From Apoderus coryli (taxonomy: Eukaryota; Arthropoda; Insecta; Coleoptera; Attelabidae): a stretch of 64,000 bases of DNA. Of the stretch, positions 32,690 through 44,350 are shown piece after piece; positions within the stretch are counted from its first letter, which is position 1, and each line of letters begins with the position of its first letter. The DNA lies in the NCBI GenBank assembly GCA_911728435.2, contig OU452201.1, forward strand, positions 23,312,001 to 23,376,000. Direction: 5' to 3'. The notes under the pieces are model-generated. The model was not told the origin of the DNA and made no database searches. It saw only the letters and a program-made list of their open reading frames with translations. The position numbers and the translations under genes are program-made.

Positions 32690-34570
32690 AAAAATTAACG
32701 ATTTGGGAACGATTTTTAAAATGTTTCTCTTCAAAGAAGCATCAATAAAAGTAAAAGTTGACCTTGAACCCTATTTTATTTGTCAAATATGACAGTATAA
32801 TATTTGGGAGAAGTGGTTAATGTTGATTTAGATTAATCTGATTGTAGTTGTGCCGAAAAAAATAACTTAAAAGCTGGGTACTTCGGAAGACGACTAATTA
32901 ATGAAAAGTTTAACTCAAGCTCAGTCGAGGAGTTTTATTTTTAGCTTTTAACGTTTGTAAGCATGGCAGGTAAAATGTTTATGGAACTTCACGTATTTTA
33001 GTTGTGAATGAATGACTTCAATTAAACTACTGAGCAATACCTAATCAAGTGATCGAAAGGGATGGACTGTAGCTAATTGTGAAGTTATTGTAAGTATGTA
33101 TTTTAAAAATACTTAATATTTTAAAGAAACTGTTTCAGTTTATCCGCGTTCACGCAAAGTTGCTCTAAAGAAGCTGACAGTAGGTATAATCAGCAAAACG
33201 ATAGTAAACGCAGAATATATCCAGAAGTATTGTTTCTATAAGTTATGTTCCTGCGAAAGTTTTCTACCAAATAATTTTTACTCTTAGTTGTAAAACTGGA
33301 AATGCATTCGTACAAATTTCCCAAAACATATCGATAGTTCTCAATGCACCTCGTTATATTACTAATGACAATACCGACATCGAATGAGCTGGGTAAAATA
33401 AGTATATAATATATCAAATATCATTAACATCTATTTAATGCAGTGTTGACAATAAAACATATTTTTCATTTTGCCCTATTAAAATTTATGTTTTGTGTGC
33501 AGGTATGTAAAACAAATTTTGCGTACAGCATTAAATAAATAACCAAATTGCCTAGATGCGGTCACAAAATTTGAATAACAACACTGAAAATGATTGATGG
33601 TTTTAACAAACAAATGTTTTGTAATTTCGACAGAAAACTAACGGGCACAGTATTTTTTGTGTTTAGTATATGCTGCGAAAACAAATTAGTAATTTCCGTG
33701 TGCCTTTCTGTTGTTTCAACTATGTATTTATCCATTGTCCTGATATATTTGAAGTGTAATTTTCAGGGTATAAATAGGAACAATGATGGTATTGCGTATT
33801 TGCGACTACTGATTCATTTTGATATTTCTATCTCCTCAGTAAACCAATCTTCTCTTTACATACAAATCACCACGTCATTAAAATACTTTGGCCTAAATTC
33901 ATCGCATTTTATAATATGTACAATATTGTTTTCATGCAAATGTGGTCAAAATTCTATTATGGCGCAAAAATAGGCACTTTATATATTTAGTAACATCTAT
34001 TGTAATTTTGTTGTAACGCTATTAGAGATTATAGATAGGTATAACAATAGATAGTAATTTATTTTTTAACTGGTATATAATTTATTTATATTATAAGTAT
34101 TCGATAACTTCTTTTTTGAAATTATTGACAGAGCACGCGTAGCGCCGGTAATATAAATATATGCAATTTTTTTTACTACTAACACTTATAAACTACAAAT
34201 TTATCATAAATATATTAGATTTGATAAGATGTTGATGTTTGTCATTTTGAAATATTTCAAAATATCAAATGGACTGCAAGTTACAAGGTTCTAAAACTGG
34301 CAGACTTAATCAAATTAATCTAATCGAATTTTACGCATCATGTTGCACAAAAAAATAGACAATATTAATTCTTTGTCAAATAATGTTTAATAATTAATTA
34401 TATGGCACGAGTAGTACGTAGTACGACTTTTTAATTTACTAGAGTTTATTTTTCTACAATTATTAACTTTAATGATAAAAATGTTTGTTGGTGGTGTTTC
34501 TTATCACTTTGACATTTCGTGGTGTCGTGTCAAAATTAACAATGTTTTTATTTACCTAGTTATTTTTCAT
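32690..34570. other. No gene recognised
   Basis: AT-rich. A 127-codon open frame at 33590-33973 is hydrophobic with no recognisable signature and no splice context, so it is not called. Confidence 0.4.
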
Positions 34571-35030
34571 TAGGGTTATTCTTTCGTACTGAACTAAGTG
34601 AACAATCTGAAAATTGTCAGTTCATTCACGATTGTGCGTATTCTTTCGACATCGGTTACTTCAACCAAATTGATTAAAATTCCTACCCCCCTTACCGCTT
34701 ACTGATCAACCTGTAGGTACCGGTTAGTTCGTTCAGTTAACAGTTAACCTCTAAAAGTATTGAATATTGAGAGATAATAATTGGAATATGATTTCGAATC
34801 AAACCAATATATTGCAAAAGTTTAAAACATGGATAATAATATCATGGAAGAAATAATTTTCCAGTTTTCAGAGCAGATTTGGTTGTTTTCAAAAGATTTC
34901 GAGGTTAAGTGAAAGACAATCACAAAAAAGATGATTTTTCGGTTTCACCAAATATTCAGTTCAGTATAATCACATGCAGTTTAATCACATTCACTTGTTC
35001 AGATCAATCACTACGAAAGAATAACCCTAT
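34571..35030. mobile_element. Small inverted-repeat element (MITE), TA-flanked
   Basis: Begins TAGGGTTATTCTTTCGTA at 34571; the reverse complement of its right end at 35030 is the same 18 bases. The inner regions share GTGAAC/TGAACAA words. It is about 460 bp with no coding capacity. If the outer TA is the duplicated target, it fits a Tc1/mariner-mobilised MITE, but TA could equally be part of the repeat. Confidence 0.75.
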
Positions 35031-35696
35031 TATCATTATCACTTCTCATTAGGGGAATTAGGTTAATAATGTTAATTTCTCATGATATTAGTAAGAAAAT
35101 GTTGTTTATTTCACTTTTAGATTTGAAATAAAGTCTGGGTCACCCAGTGAAGTGTGTACTACGTACCAACGTAACATATATACGTTTCACTGACTATACC
35201 AGGGGGGCTTTATTTGAATCGATCGCAAATATTTACATGCGTGCGCAAAGTTGGATTAATTTGTTCGTATGCGCAACTTGTTTTGGGCGAATAGCTTTAT
35301 TTGAAATTGGGATTAAACGTGTGCATCCCTTCTTGCGTACACGCAAAAGATTCACTCACTCGCTACGCTGTCAGTTATCTTTGTAGAGATCAACCAATCA
35401 ATTGTTTGGATTTTATGACATTTTCGATGACGTATATTTGTTATTGGTTTGATGTTTTAAGGTTACAATTTTTTAAATTGTTATTAGTTTTTCGTGATTG
35501 TTTTTATTAGTAATTTATTTAATAGTCCCTAATCTGTGAATTTACTGTAATGTTATTGTTGTGTAAAGCATAAATATATGAGTTCCTCGAAAGTTGCTTT
35601 ATTTAGCCGAAATTTGTTTACAAAAGCTTGGTCACTTAGTAACTAACACTAAGTAAAAGCATTAAACCGCGGCCTTATAACGCGGTTTTCATTATA

Positions 35697-37797
35697 CAGG
35701 GTGGTCCAACGAAAAGTTTGCACCTAGCTTTTCTCTTTTTTTTGTAGTCGAATGCGAAAATGCTCGGACACGTCGATTTTGCTTTTGAGGGGGACACATT
35801 TTAAACATATTTTTCGATCTGCGCCTTTAACCCCCTAGCGGGGGTGAGTAACAACCCTAAAATTTTAAATGGAAAGAGGGGTCTAATGACATATCATTTG
35901 AAAGGACACAAAATTGTCTTTCTAATGATACCCTATTTGTCGAATTTTACTAAAACAGTTAATACGAAAACGACTTTAAAGACATTAAGCCGATAATTTT
36001 GGTATTAATGAGAAATACAAATAAGTTTTAATTATTACGACTGAAAACAACTACAATCATTTCTAAATTATTTACTTTGAAGAAAAACGGGATTTCAAAA
36101 ACACGATCTTATTTATCAGAACTAAATTCCTCACTAATCGTTTGCGTTTTTTGTTGAAATAAAAACTGCAGATACGTGTAGGAAAAGAATTTACACCGTT
36201 TATTTTAGTATTTTCATTGATTCAGTTTGGTTGCTTCTCAAGTTATTTTACTTTTACCGTACAAAATGATTTATTCCATTCTAGAACGAGTTGAAATTGT
36301 TAAACTTTATTTTCAAAATAATAGTAGTGCTAGACTTACGGCTCGCTTATTTAATGAGAGACATCCCGATAAAAATGTGAATGATGTGTACGTTGGCAAG
36401 TTAGTTAAAAAGTTTGTAGATACCGGATCTGTCTGTAATGTAAAACACCAGCCGCAGAAACCGATCAGAAATGAAGCTGTGGAAGTCGCTGTTTTAGGGC
36501 ATGTTGAAATGGATCATAGTCAAAGTACCCGTCAACTAGCTGAAGCCTCAGGTGTCTCCCGTTCGTCCATAATACGAATTTTAAAAGCGTACAAATTTCA
36601 TCCGTACAAAATCAAATTAGTACAGGAACTAAATGAGGATGATCCTGATAGAAGGCTGCAATTTTGTGAAGCAATGAGCCAGCGTTTAATTGAAGATCCG
36701 CAATTATTATTTAACATTTGTTTTTCCGACGAATGCACATTTTATTTGAATGGAGACAGCTCCATATTTACAGAAATAGGCACAATTGCCGTTACTGGGA
36801 TGACAGTAACCCACATTTATTCCGTGAGGTTCATACCCAGTATCCTCAAAAAATAAACGTCTGGTGTGGCATATTAGGAAATCATATTATAGGACCACTT
36901 TTTATTCCTGGAAATTTAACTGGTGAAGTGTACCTAAACATGCTTGAAGACACAATTGATCCTTTAATAACACAAATAATAGAAGATGACCAAAATCATA
37001 CTGCTGATCGGCTTTATTTCCAGCAAGATGGAGCACCTCCGCACTATGTGGCTCCTGTAAGACAGTTCTTAGATGACCGGTTCCCTGGACGGTGGATTGG
37101 AAGGAGGGGCCCAATTGAATGGCCTGCCAGGTCACCGGATTTATCGCCTTTAGACTTTTTTCTTTGGGGGCACTTAAAAAATAAATGTTTTGCCACGAAG
37201 CCCGAGTCCATAGAAGATCTTCGCCAACGCATTACAGAAGAGTGCAGAAACATAACACCTGATATGCTACAAAATGTTAGAAATAGATTTGAACAAAATC
37301 TGTATTATTGTATGGAATCAAATGGGTCACATTTTCAACATTTGTTAATGTAACGTTTTAATAAATCAATTTAACAGCTTGTTTACTTTTTTTAGAAAGC
37401 AATGTTAAAACTAACAAACATTGGAATGTACTAACGATTGCAGGTGTTTTCACTCGCAATAATTAAAACTTATTTGTATTTCTCATTAATACCAAAATTA
37501 TCGGCTTAATGTCTTTAAAGTCGTTTTCGTATTAACTGTTTTAGTAAAATTCGACAAATAGGGTATCATTAGAAAGACAATTTTGTGTCCTTTCAAATGA
37601 TATGTCATTAGACCCCTCTTTCCATTTAAAATTTTAGGGTTGTTACTCACCCCCGCTAGGGGGTTAAAGGCGCAGATCGAAAAATATGTTTAAAATGTGT
37701 CCCCCTCAAAAGCAAAATCGACGTGTCCGAGCATTTTCGCATTCGACTACAAAAAAAAGAGAAAAGCTAGGTGCAAACTTTTCGTTGGACCACCCTG
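35697..37797 (+). mobile_element. DD41D mariner element, copy 2, nested
   Basis: Same termini and long inverted repeats as copy 1, flanked by TA (35695-35696 and 37798-37799). Its 2101 bp exceed copy 1 by 14 bp, fully explained by one replacement at 36756-36775. I noticed only about six single-base differences elsewhere, so the two copies are very young relative to each other. Confidence 0.95.
36266..37353 (+). pseudogene. Mariner transposase, copy 2, inactivated by a 14-bp net insertion
   Basis: Identical start (ATG at 36266) and C-terminus (to 37353) to copy 1. After FYLNG at about residue 163, six bases (CTGTAA in copy 1) are replaced by twenty (36756-36775), which shifts the frame. The upstream frame ends at 36856 and the downstream part continues in another frame. 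The inserted bases contain ACAGCTCC and ATTTACAG, reverse complements of neighbouring GGAGCTGT and CTGTAAAT, so the insertion looks templated. All triad codons are present but in different frames. Its ends remain usable by a transposase from copy 1. Confidence 0.93.
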
Positions 37798-38220
37798 TAT
37801 AAAATCTCCGCCACTTCAAGACCAGCCAATACATTATTATTAATTAAATGATTAAAATTCATATTTAAAAAATAAACAAACTGAAATAAGTCAAAAAAAA
37901 AAACTAACAAAATGATTAAAAGATCAATCACGCGATATTAAAAACTCAACAAATTATTTGATGTGAAATGGCAAAAATAAAATACTGACGTCTTGTCATG
38001 CATTGCGTGTGCGAAAGTTCACTTGCGATCGGTAAAGTTGCGAGTGGTGAAAACTCATATCGCTCGCAGTGCCTTTTAAATAACCCGTGCACTAAGCTGT
38101 AATCGCAAATGATGTCATTTGCGTACACGCAAAGTTGCATCGATTTCAAATAAAGCCCCCCTGGCCGTTTCCATCTATGTCTACAGGTTATATATACGTA
38201 TTACATTGTATACGCGCTGT

Positions 38221-39611
38221 CTAGATTAGTAGAGGCCCATCCCTGTTCTTAATATTACTTTCTAACAACTTCGTACTAGAGTACACATTTGTATCATTAT
38301 TTGTCAACATATCCTGTATATCTCTAAAACTTTTACATCGCGTTTCAGGCAAATAACATACAACAAACACTATGGTTAATAAATTACAAACAGCAAAACA
38401 ATAAAATGGTAGATAAATCGGAACAATGCGCGAAATGAACAAATAAAATTGTGTTAAACTGACAGAAACTATACCATAGAGACCTGTGCAATAAGACGAG
38501 CCTATAGCCTTCAATTCTATCGGAAACATTTCTGTGGCTAGAATCATAGGTATCATACCTAAGCCAAAAATGTAAACACCACCATAAGACATGACTGCTA
38601 TCATGGGTATCCACGAAACGCTTGTCAGATCATACGCGGGAAATTCAAGTTTTACGTTTAAATAAATTGAAAATATTAACAGGCAAATAGCTGTTAGTGA
38701 ACTTGAAAGTATAATAAGTGGTTTACGACCATATTTATCAATATTTAATGAAGTTAAAATTGATGCCAGAGTCATAATAGAAGCAAATAAAATGCTTACT
38801 ATTGACGGTGACATGGTTTTTGCACCCGCCGATTCTAAAATTGTATGAATATTCATTATAATAATCGTAATACCACTAAAATTCTGTGATATCATTAATA
38901 CTGTTAATAAAATTAATGGTTTTCTATTACTTGTATTAAATATATCACGTAAACGAGATGTAGTCCTATTGTTCTCTTCCACCGCACGTCCCATTTCCGA
39001 AAATTCAGCATCAGTGTAGTGTTTATTGCCGCGGATTTTCTTTAGAGCAAGTCGTGCATGTTCTAATCTCTTATTTTGTATTAAAAAATAAGGAGATTCC
39101 GGTAAAAAAGTTATTAAAATTAGTGTTGCTAAAGAAAAACAACAGACAATTATCGGTGGAATCAAATATGATGTAAATGGGCCTACACAATACATTATAA
39201 CAATACCTGACCTTAACATAATATCCGGGAAGCTGCTTAAACATCCGCGTACCATTTTATCTGCTATTTCGGAACAATAAATTAGTGTCGACACATAAGT
39301 TAAACAATCGGCAACACCTGCTATGAATCTAGCCACATATAAATACTCAATTTGTGTAGCTGTAGCTACGGTAGTCCATGAGAGTATTTTACAAATATAT
39401 CCGCAAATCATCGTTCGTTTTCTACCGAATTTGTCCAATATGTAGGCGGCGATTGGTAGACCACCAAACATGCCCAAAAGGAGATATACTTCGAGTCCAT
39501 CGCATGCTTCCACGTCAGTTGCAAACGGGCGACGTTTTGGGTCTAGTAAAATGGGGATTGTTGGTGATGTCCACCCGTAGTCCATGCCATTGCTCAGGAG
39601 GCCTATTGTAC
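38221..39611 (-). CDS. MFS sugar/trehalose transporter-like protein, last exon
   Basis: The minus-strand exon encodes nearly all of a 12-helix sugar porter and ends at a TAG (38223-38221). It starts at a CCAG acceptor near 39612, giving TIGLLSNGMDYGWTSP; the first residues come from an upstream exon not identified, so the internal Met at 39585 is not the true start. Sugar porter signatures, numbered from that Met: LDKFGRKRTM (about 50-59), RFIAG..Y..E (86-106), LPESPYFLIQ (161-170), QNFSG (about 233), NIDKYGRKPL, the FGLGMIP..ATEMFP loop, and LPETRCKSF near the C-terminus. This is closest in pattern to insect facilitated trehalose transporters (Tret1-like); the substrate is inferred. A transposon begins about 57 bp past the stop. 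Confidence 0.9.
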
Positions 39612-39613
39612 CT

Positions 39614-40045
39614 GGTTAATGATTAAAATAATGAATACCTAATAATTTTTTTATATCTTATTATTTTTAATTCGGATGTGAGAGATACGTGTTCCTGAAT
39701 TAGCATAGCGTCGTGTCACTTTTTCGGTCATTTTACTACACAGTGTTTAATAATTAATACCCTTTACCTCGCTTTTCACCCAACATTAGGTGTACAACAC
39801 ATTATTTTTATATTATACGCTACCCCATTAGTGCTTTCAATTTTATTTTTTGCAGACACCATTGTCTTAGGGCTGGTTTAACCAACGAATAAGCATAAGA
39901 ATATGATTAGTGTATAGTTATAGTCACAAGCACAACTAGTTAAAATACATTATGTCAAATGGTATCGTTTATACAACGTTTAGTTTACAAGTTGTAATGA
40001 TTTGTAATAGTCATAAGTCATAACTCTGAATGTTGTAGTAAGAAT
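39614..40045 (-). other. Probable intron or 5' region of the transporter gene
   Basis: Directly upstream (in gene sense) of the acceptor at 39612-39613. No further exon was found here; the first exon is short and probably lies at higher coordinates. Confidence 0.4.
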
Positions 40046-40048
40046 AGC

Positions 40049-40270
40049 GACAACCTCGGCTATAGTCGTCGGCGTTCGGAAACATGTTATTGCGAGAAAA
40101 TTCAAACTAGTGACATAATCGCATATTATATATATAATAATTGAAATTTCATTAACTTATGATATAAATTATGAAAATATTATTATGTCTCTGCTATGAA
40201 CAAAATTATGCCCTAGTTTGAATTTCCCGGAATGACGTTTCCGAAAGCCGACGACTACGGCCGAGTCCTT
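40049..40270. repeat. Fold-back element, ~70-bp imperfect arms
   Basis: The left arm (40049-40120) has CTCGGCTATAGTCGTCGGCG, TTCGGAAAC and AATTCAAACTAG. The right arm (40207-40270), reverse-complemented, has CTCGGCCGTAGTCGTCGGCT, TTCGGAAAC and AATTCAAACTAG. The arms bracket about 85 bp of AT-rich loop. No coding capacity. Confidence 0.8.
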
Positions 40271-40274
40271 GTGA

Positions 40275-41695
40275 CTAAAACAGTTTTTGTGAAAGTTCAA
40301 TTATTTCAACTTTTATGAATATGATTACGACAAATGGCAATGTGCGCAGGTCCGCAGGCGAGCTTACAAAATCAATATAAAATGTAACCTATAAAAAAGA
40401 TAAACAGCTTGAATGTAGATTATTTCATGCACGTTCCGATTCCTTTCACCATCAGATGTCATCCATACATTCCTGTACTCCCCTAATTACTTCAGGCATC
40501 TTGCATCTTGATTTTCTTTCTCTCGAAGGCATTAGCCGTGTATGTGCTTTTCTAAAGGATTGCTCTCTAAAGTTGTAGTTTTGCCTAAAGTAGAAGTTAT
40601 AGGTTCTCCAGATCCAGATTCACTTTGCTGTGAACATCTACTTATTTTTTTCTCCTAGTACATGCATCTGTCGAGGTAACGGGTGTTCCCTAATCTGGCC
40701 GAAAAACCCAGAAGTTCAGACCATATAATAGAAGAAGAGGAAGTGTGCAAATAGTAAAAAGTACCGATTCCGATACACGTAATTTTTGCCAAGTATGAAT
40801 TCTACCGATACTTGTCTAAAAAGTATCGATACCTTAGGCATCGGTATCGAAAGTATACACAACACTTTTAAAAATAAAACTGCTGAATGTATATTATATT
40901 TTGTGTTACGTTAGGTAATCTATGAAGTATGTATGATGCAAAATTGTGGACAAATTTAGAAAATTGTTTTAAATGTTTGGTAAAATAGAATAACGTTTAT
41001 TGTTTGGTATGGCCTAAACAAAAATAAAAATAATCATGTTGTATATTATTGCCCGCATCCCGCATGCGCATAATTTACAGATTTTGATTGGCTCGGCACT
41101 TTGGTTTTGTTTGTTTTTATGACTATATGTTGGATAAACGCTCGCTTTTGTTATGCATTATACACTAAAACTGTGACAAAAGTTACGACTAAGCCTATTC
41201 ACTGCGTTATACAAAAACATTGGCTAAACCGGGCTTTATCATTGTTTACAATGGTTTTATTTATAAAGACAATGCCATTACCGAGGGCATACAAGGTGAT
41301 TGAAAAGGTTAGTAGGAAAAATTTTGGATTCCTGATTCATTTTGCAGTATTTTGTTTTACACTTCCCTATTTCTTATTGTTTTTGATTTTTGTTTTCGAA
41401 ATTTAAATATTTATTACTTTTTGGCACACTAATTTTAGTCCATACATTAAGAACACATTAAAAAACATTATTTTATTTATTTTAAAGAAGTAGGTAGGAA
41501 GTCAGGTACTGCGTAGAAAGACAGACCATAACTTTGTTAAAATTCTATTCTGAAATGATCACAAAAAAGAAAAACCAGATATAACATGTGTTAACATGAT
41601 TTTATTTTAATAATATTACAAGAAATTTTTTCCTCAAAGTGACTTCAACGCATTACTCTCAACCTAGTCATATGTAATATTTGCAAATACAATTT
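40275..41695. other. No gene recognised; GTATCG-rich patch
   Basis: 40765-40860 repeats words such as CCGATAC, GTATCGATACC and GGTATCGAAAGTAT in both orientations, reminiscent of subterminal repeats of hAT-type elements, but no matched ends were found. A 101-codon hydrophobic frame at 41101-41406 starts at TTG and has no signature. Confidence 0.4.
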
Positions 41696-41699
41696 TCTC

Positions 41700-41810
41700 T
41701 CGAAATTTACCACTGATGATGAAGCTAGTGAGCTTCGAAACATGTTTGGATGTAACACATTGAGTGTAACGTATTAAATTGATTTTGTGGAGTCAGACTT
41801 TTATTTCCTA
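41700..41810 (+). repeat. Penelope-type terminal segment, solo copy
   Basis: CCACTGATGATGAAGCTAGT is followed by GAGCTTCGAAAC (core 41713-41740) with a six-pair GAAGCT/AGCTTC stem, then ATTTTGTGGAGTCAGACTTT near 41783. The order and words match the segment beside the Penelope remnant at 11.0 kb. No coding part is attached. Confidence 0.6.
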
Positions 41811-41814
41811 TTAC

Positions 41815-42945
41815 ATTACATTATTTTATTTAGTAAAATTTTGAAAAAAAGTGTCATAGTACTTAATTCAGATTTATCGCTTTCGTCCGTCAAAATATTT
41901 AGAGCATTTGGACCTCTTCTAAACTGAGAGGCCTAGATTGCAATAACCGTGCTGAATAAAAGAAAGAATCATCAATCGAGTCAGGCAGATGTAATTACCG
42001 AAGGCAATTCGATAGGTATAGCATTATTAAAAATGTTTCATAACACGAGAACGAAAAATGAATTAAAACCTTACTTGTTAGCACTATTAAAATCTGTCTA
42101 CCAATGCCATTTCCAGTTCTAAAAATATTCATATTTAAATGCTATTTTTTTTTATAAAATCTATTTGTACAAACACCGATTTACAATTATTACGACATAG
42201 GTGTGTTTCGTTCGTGGAAGACAATTTTACTACTAAGTACCCGGCACAAATGTAATTTTAGAATATGTAATTATAAAGAAAAGTGCTTGATAATAATAAT
42301 TGATAACAATGTACGCCATGAACGAACATAAGTGATTTCAAAGCTATTAAACACTGTGAAAGTGTGCTATGGTTAGCATGAAAACTATGCTATAAAGACC
42401 ATGCTATTATCAAAAACTTTTAAAAATCATAGGTAACCCGCGAATTTGTAATCTATCTCCAATCCATGAACCACATAATGCTTGTAAAATTGACTGTATC
42501 GAAACACGAAGTTATAAAAAAAATGGTACTCAAACACTTCAATCAAAATTAAATTACCTAAACAAAATGTAACAACTTAACTTTCAATATAAACGTCTTG
42601 AAAACAGTTTCAAATTATATCTTGGATCGAACCTAAGGTTTGTGATATATCATAAATATATCACTCTATTCAACTTTTTGACTTGCCTCATATAGACGTG
42701 AAGCTGCGTTCTCAGAGGTCTGTAATGTCGCCAGCGACAAATAAGTTTCGGGCAATTTTATTTAGATATATTTAAAATTGTGGGATGGCATCAGAGCAAG
42801 AGAGTGTTCTTGTGGAGATCACATAATATGTAACATTATTTGGCGACTGGAAGGCATACTTACCTTCTAAATAGGTCTCTAAAGCTGCCTTTTGTGCGAG
42901 AGAGATTTGGGTATTGAGAGATTTGATTGTAAACCTACAAAAAGT
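41815..42945. other. No gene recognised
   Basis: AT-rich spacer between the Penelope-type segment and family B. Nothing supported. Confidence 0.4.
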
Positions 42946-43065
42946 AAACACGACAGACTAAACACTTCATCAATAAACGGTAAAATAGACATATTCGAAT
43001 GCCAAATGTGTCATTTAAAAATAAATCAGCCAGATTTAGTTCAAGTGAATCAGGTGTTTTATTTT

Positions 43066-44300
43066 ATAGTATATTAAGTATTGAGAACAGTAAGTAAACT
43101 ACTTACTGTTTGAGATGCTTATACTATTTTTTGTACGATCAAAATAGGTGAAATTGCAATTTTATTATTTTTTATAATTATTATTTTCAATTAAATACAA
43201 ATTCAGGTTAGCTGAATACCCTCTACAAAGTTGCAGTTGAACGTTGCCATGGAACTAATTGTTGTTGTTATGATTGTTATCGTATTTGCTATTTTTTATG
43301 TCATGTATTTGTCAGAACTTATTTAATAGTATATAAAGTATTGAGAACAGTAAGTGTAGTTTATCGATCGACGACAATGTTTGGCGACTGAGCGAAGCGA
43401 ATTCGCCAAAATTGGAGGAGATCGGTAAACTACTTACTGTTTGAGATGCTTATACTATTTTTTGTACGATCGAAATAGCTGAAATTGCAATTTTATTATT
43501 TTTTATAATTATTATTTTCAATTAAATACAAATTCAGGTTAGCTGAATACCCTCTACAAAGTTGCAGTTGAACGTTGCCATGCTTTATTAAGAGATTCAG
43601 AGTCACTCATTTTCAATAATAATATTTATTTAAATAAGTTCTGACAAATACATGCCATAAAAAATAGCAAATACGATAACAATCATAACAATAACAATTA
43701 GTATTGTTATGAGTGTTATCGTATTTGCTATTTTTTATGTTTTGTATTTGTCAGAACTCATTTAAATAAATATTATTATTGAAAATGAGTGACTCTGAAT
43801 TTGAATCTCTTAATGAAGCATAGAATGTTGGAATATCCGCTATAATTCTAGATAAATCCAGAGAACGGTATGAAATAGTATATTAAGTATTGAGAACAGT
43901 AAGTGTAGTTTACCGATCGACGACAATGTTTGGCGACTGAGCGAAGCGAAGTCGCCAAAATTGGAGGAGATCGGTAAACTACTTACTGTTTGAGATGCTT
44001 ATACTATTTTTTGTACGATCGAAATAGCTGAAACTGCAATTTTATTATTTTTAATAATTAATATTTTCAATTACATACCAATTCAGGTTAGCTGAATACC
44101 CTCTACAAAGTTGCAGTTGAACGTTGTCATGGAACTAATTGTTATTTTTATGATTGTTATCGTATTTTTTATGTCATGTATTTGTCAAAACTTATTTAAA
44201 TAAGTATTATTATTGAAAATGAGTGACTTTGAATGTGAATCTCTTGATGAAGCATGGAATGTTGGAATAGCCGCTATAATTCCAGAGAATGGTATGAAAA
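43066..44300. repeat. Cluster of tandem and inverted hairpin-bearing units
   Basis: Three units begin with AGTATAT.AAGTATTGAGAAC at about 43066, 43326 and 43875. In units 2 and 3 a ~22-bp inverted repeat (AACAGTAAGTGTAGTTTA...CGATC against GATCGGTAAACTACTTACTG) encloses a second hairpin, TTGGCGACTGAGCGAAGCGA followed by AGTCGCCAA in unit 3. Unit 1 lacks this core. Between units 2 and 3 lies a palindrome with ~115-bp arms (43581-43693 and 43702-43820). Confidence 0.88.
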
Positions 44301-44350
44301 TGCTTATAAAAGTTCATACCTAATGCCGTTTAATATACAATTTAAAAATC

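Larger units (their letters stand above)
35199..38164. mobile_element. Inverted-repeat DNA element hosting a nested mariner
   Basis: The left end is CCAGGGGGGCTTTATTTGAA at 35199; the right end, reverse-complemented from 38164, is identical over 20 bases and loosely similar further in. Both arms carry subterminal words around TGCGTACGCAAA (e.g. TGCGTGCGCAAAG, TTGCGTACACGCAAAAG, TGCGTGTACGCAAATG). Removing the nested 2.1-kb mariner leaves about 860 bp without a transposase. I could not identify a clean target duplication, so the superfamily is open. Confidence 0.75.

Noticed and set aside
33590..33973. 127-codon hydrophobic open frame that might be a receptor fragment
   Set aside because: No family signature, no splice sites that fit, and AT-rich DNA readily encodes hydrophobic runs.
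35192..38171. 8-bp hAT-type duplication around the CCAGGGGGGC element
   Set aside because: Flanks GACTATAC and GCCGTTTC match at only four of eight positions.
38221..39585. Sugar transporter as a complete single-exon gene starting at the internal Met
   Set aside because: Conserved residues continue upstream of that Met to a CCAG acceptor, so the start lies in an earlier exon.
40765..40865. Complete hAT element with GTATCG subterminal repeats
   Set aside because: Only one possible end was seen and no matching opposite end or duplication.
41101..41406. 101-codon frame resembling a membrane protein
   Set aside because: Starts at TTG, has no recognisable motif, and only hydrophobic composition supports it.
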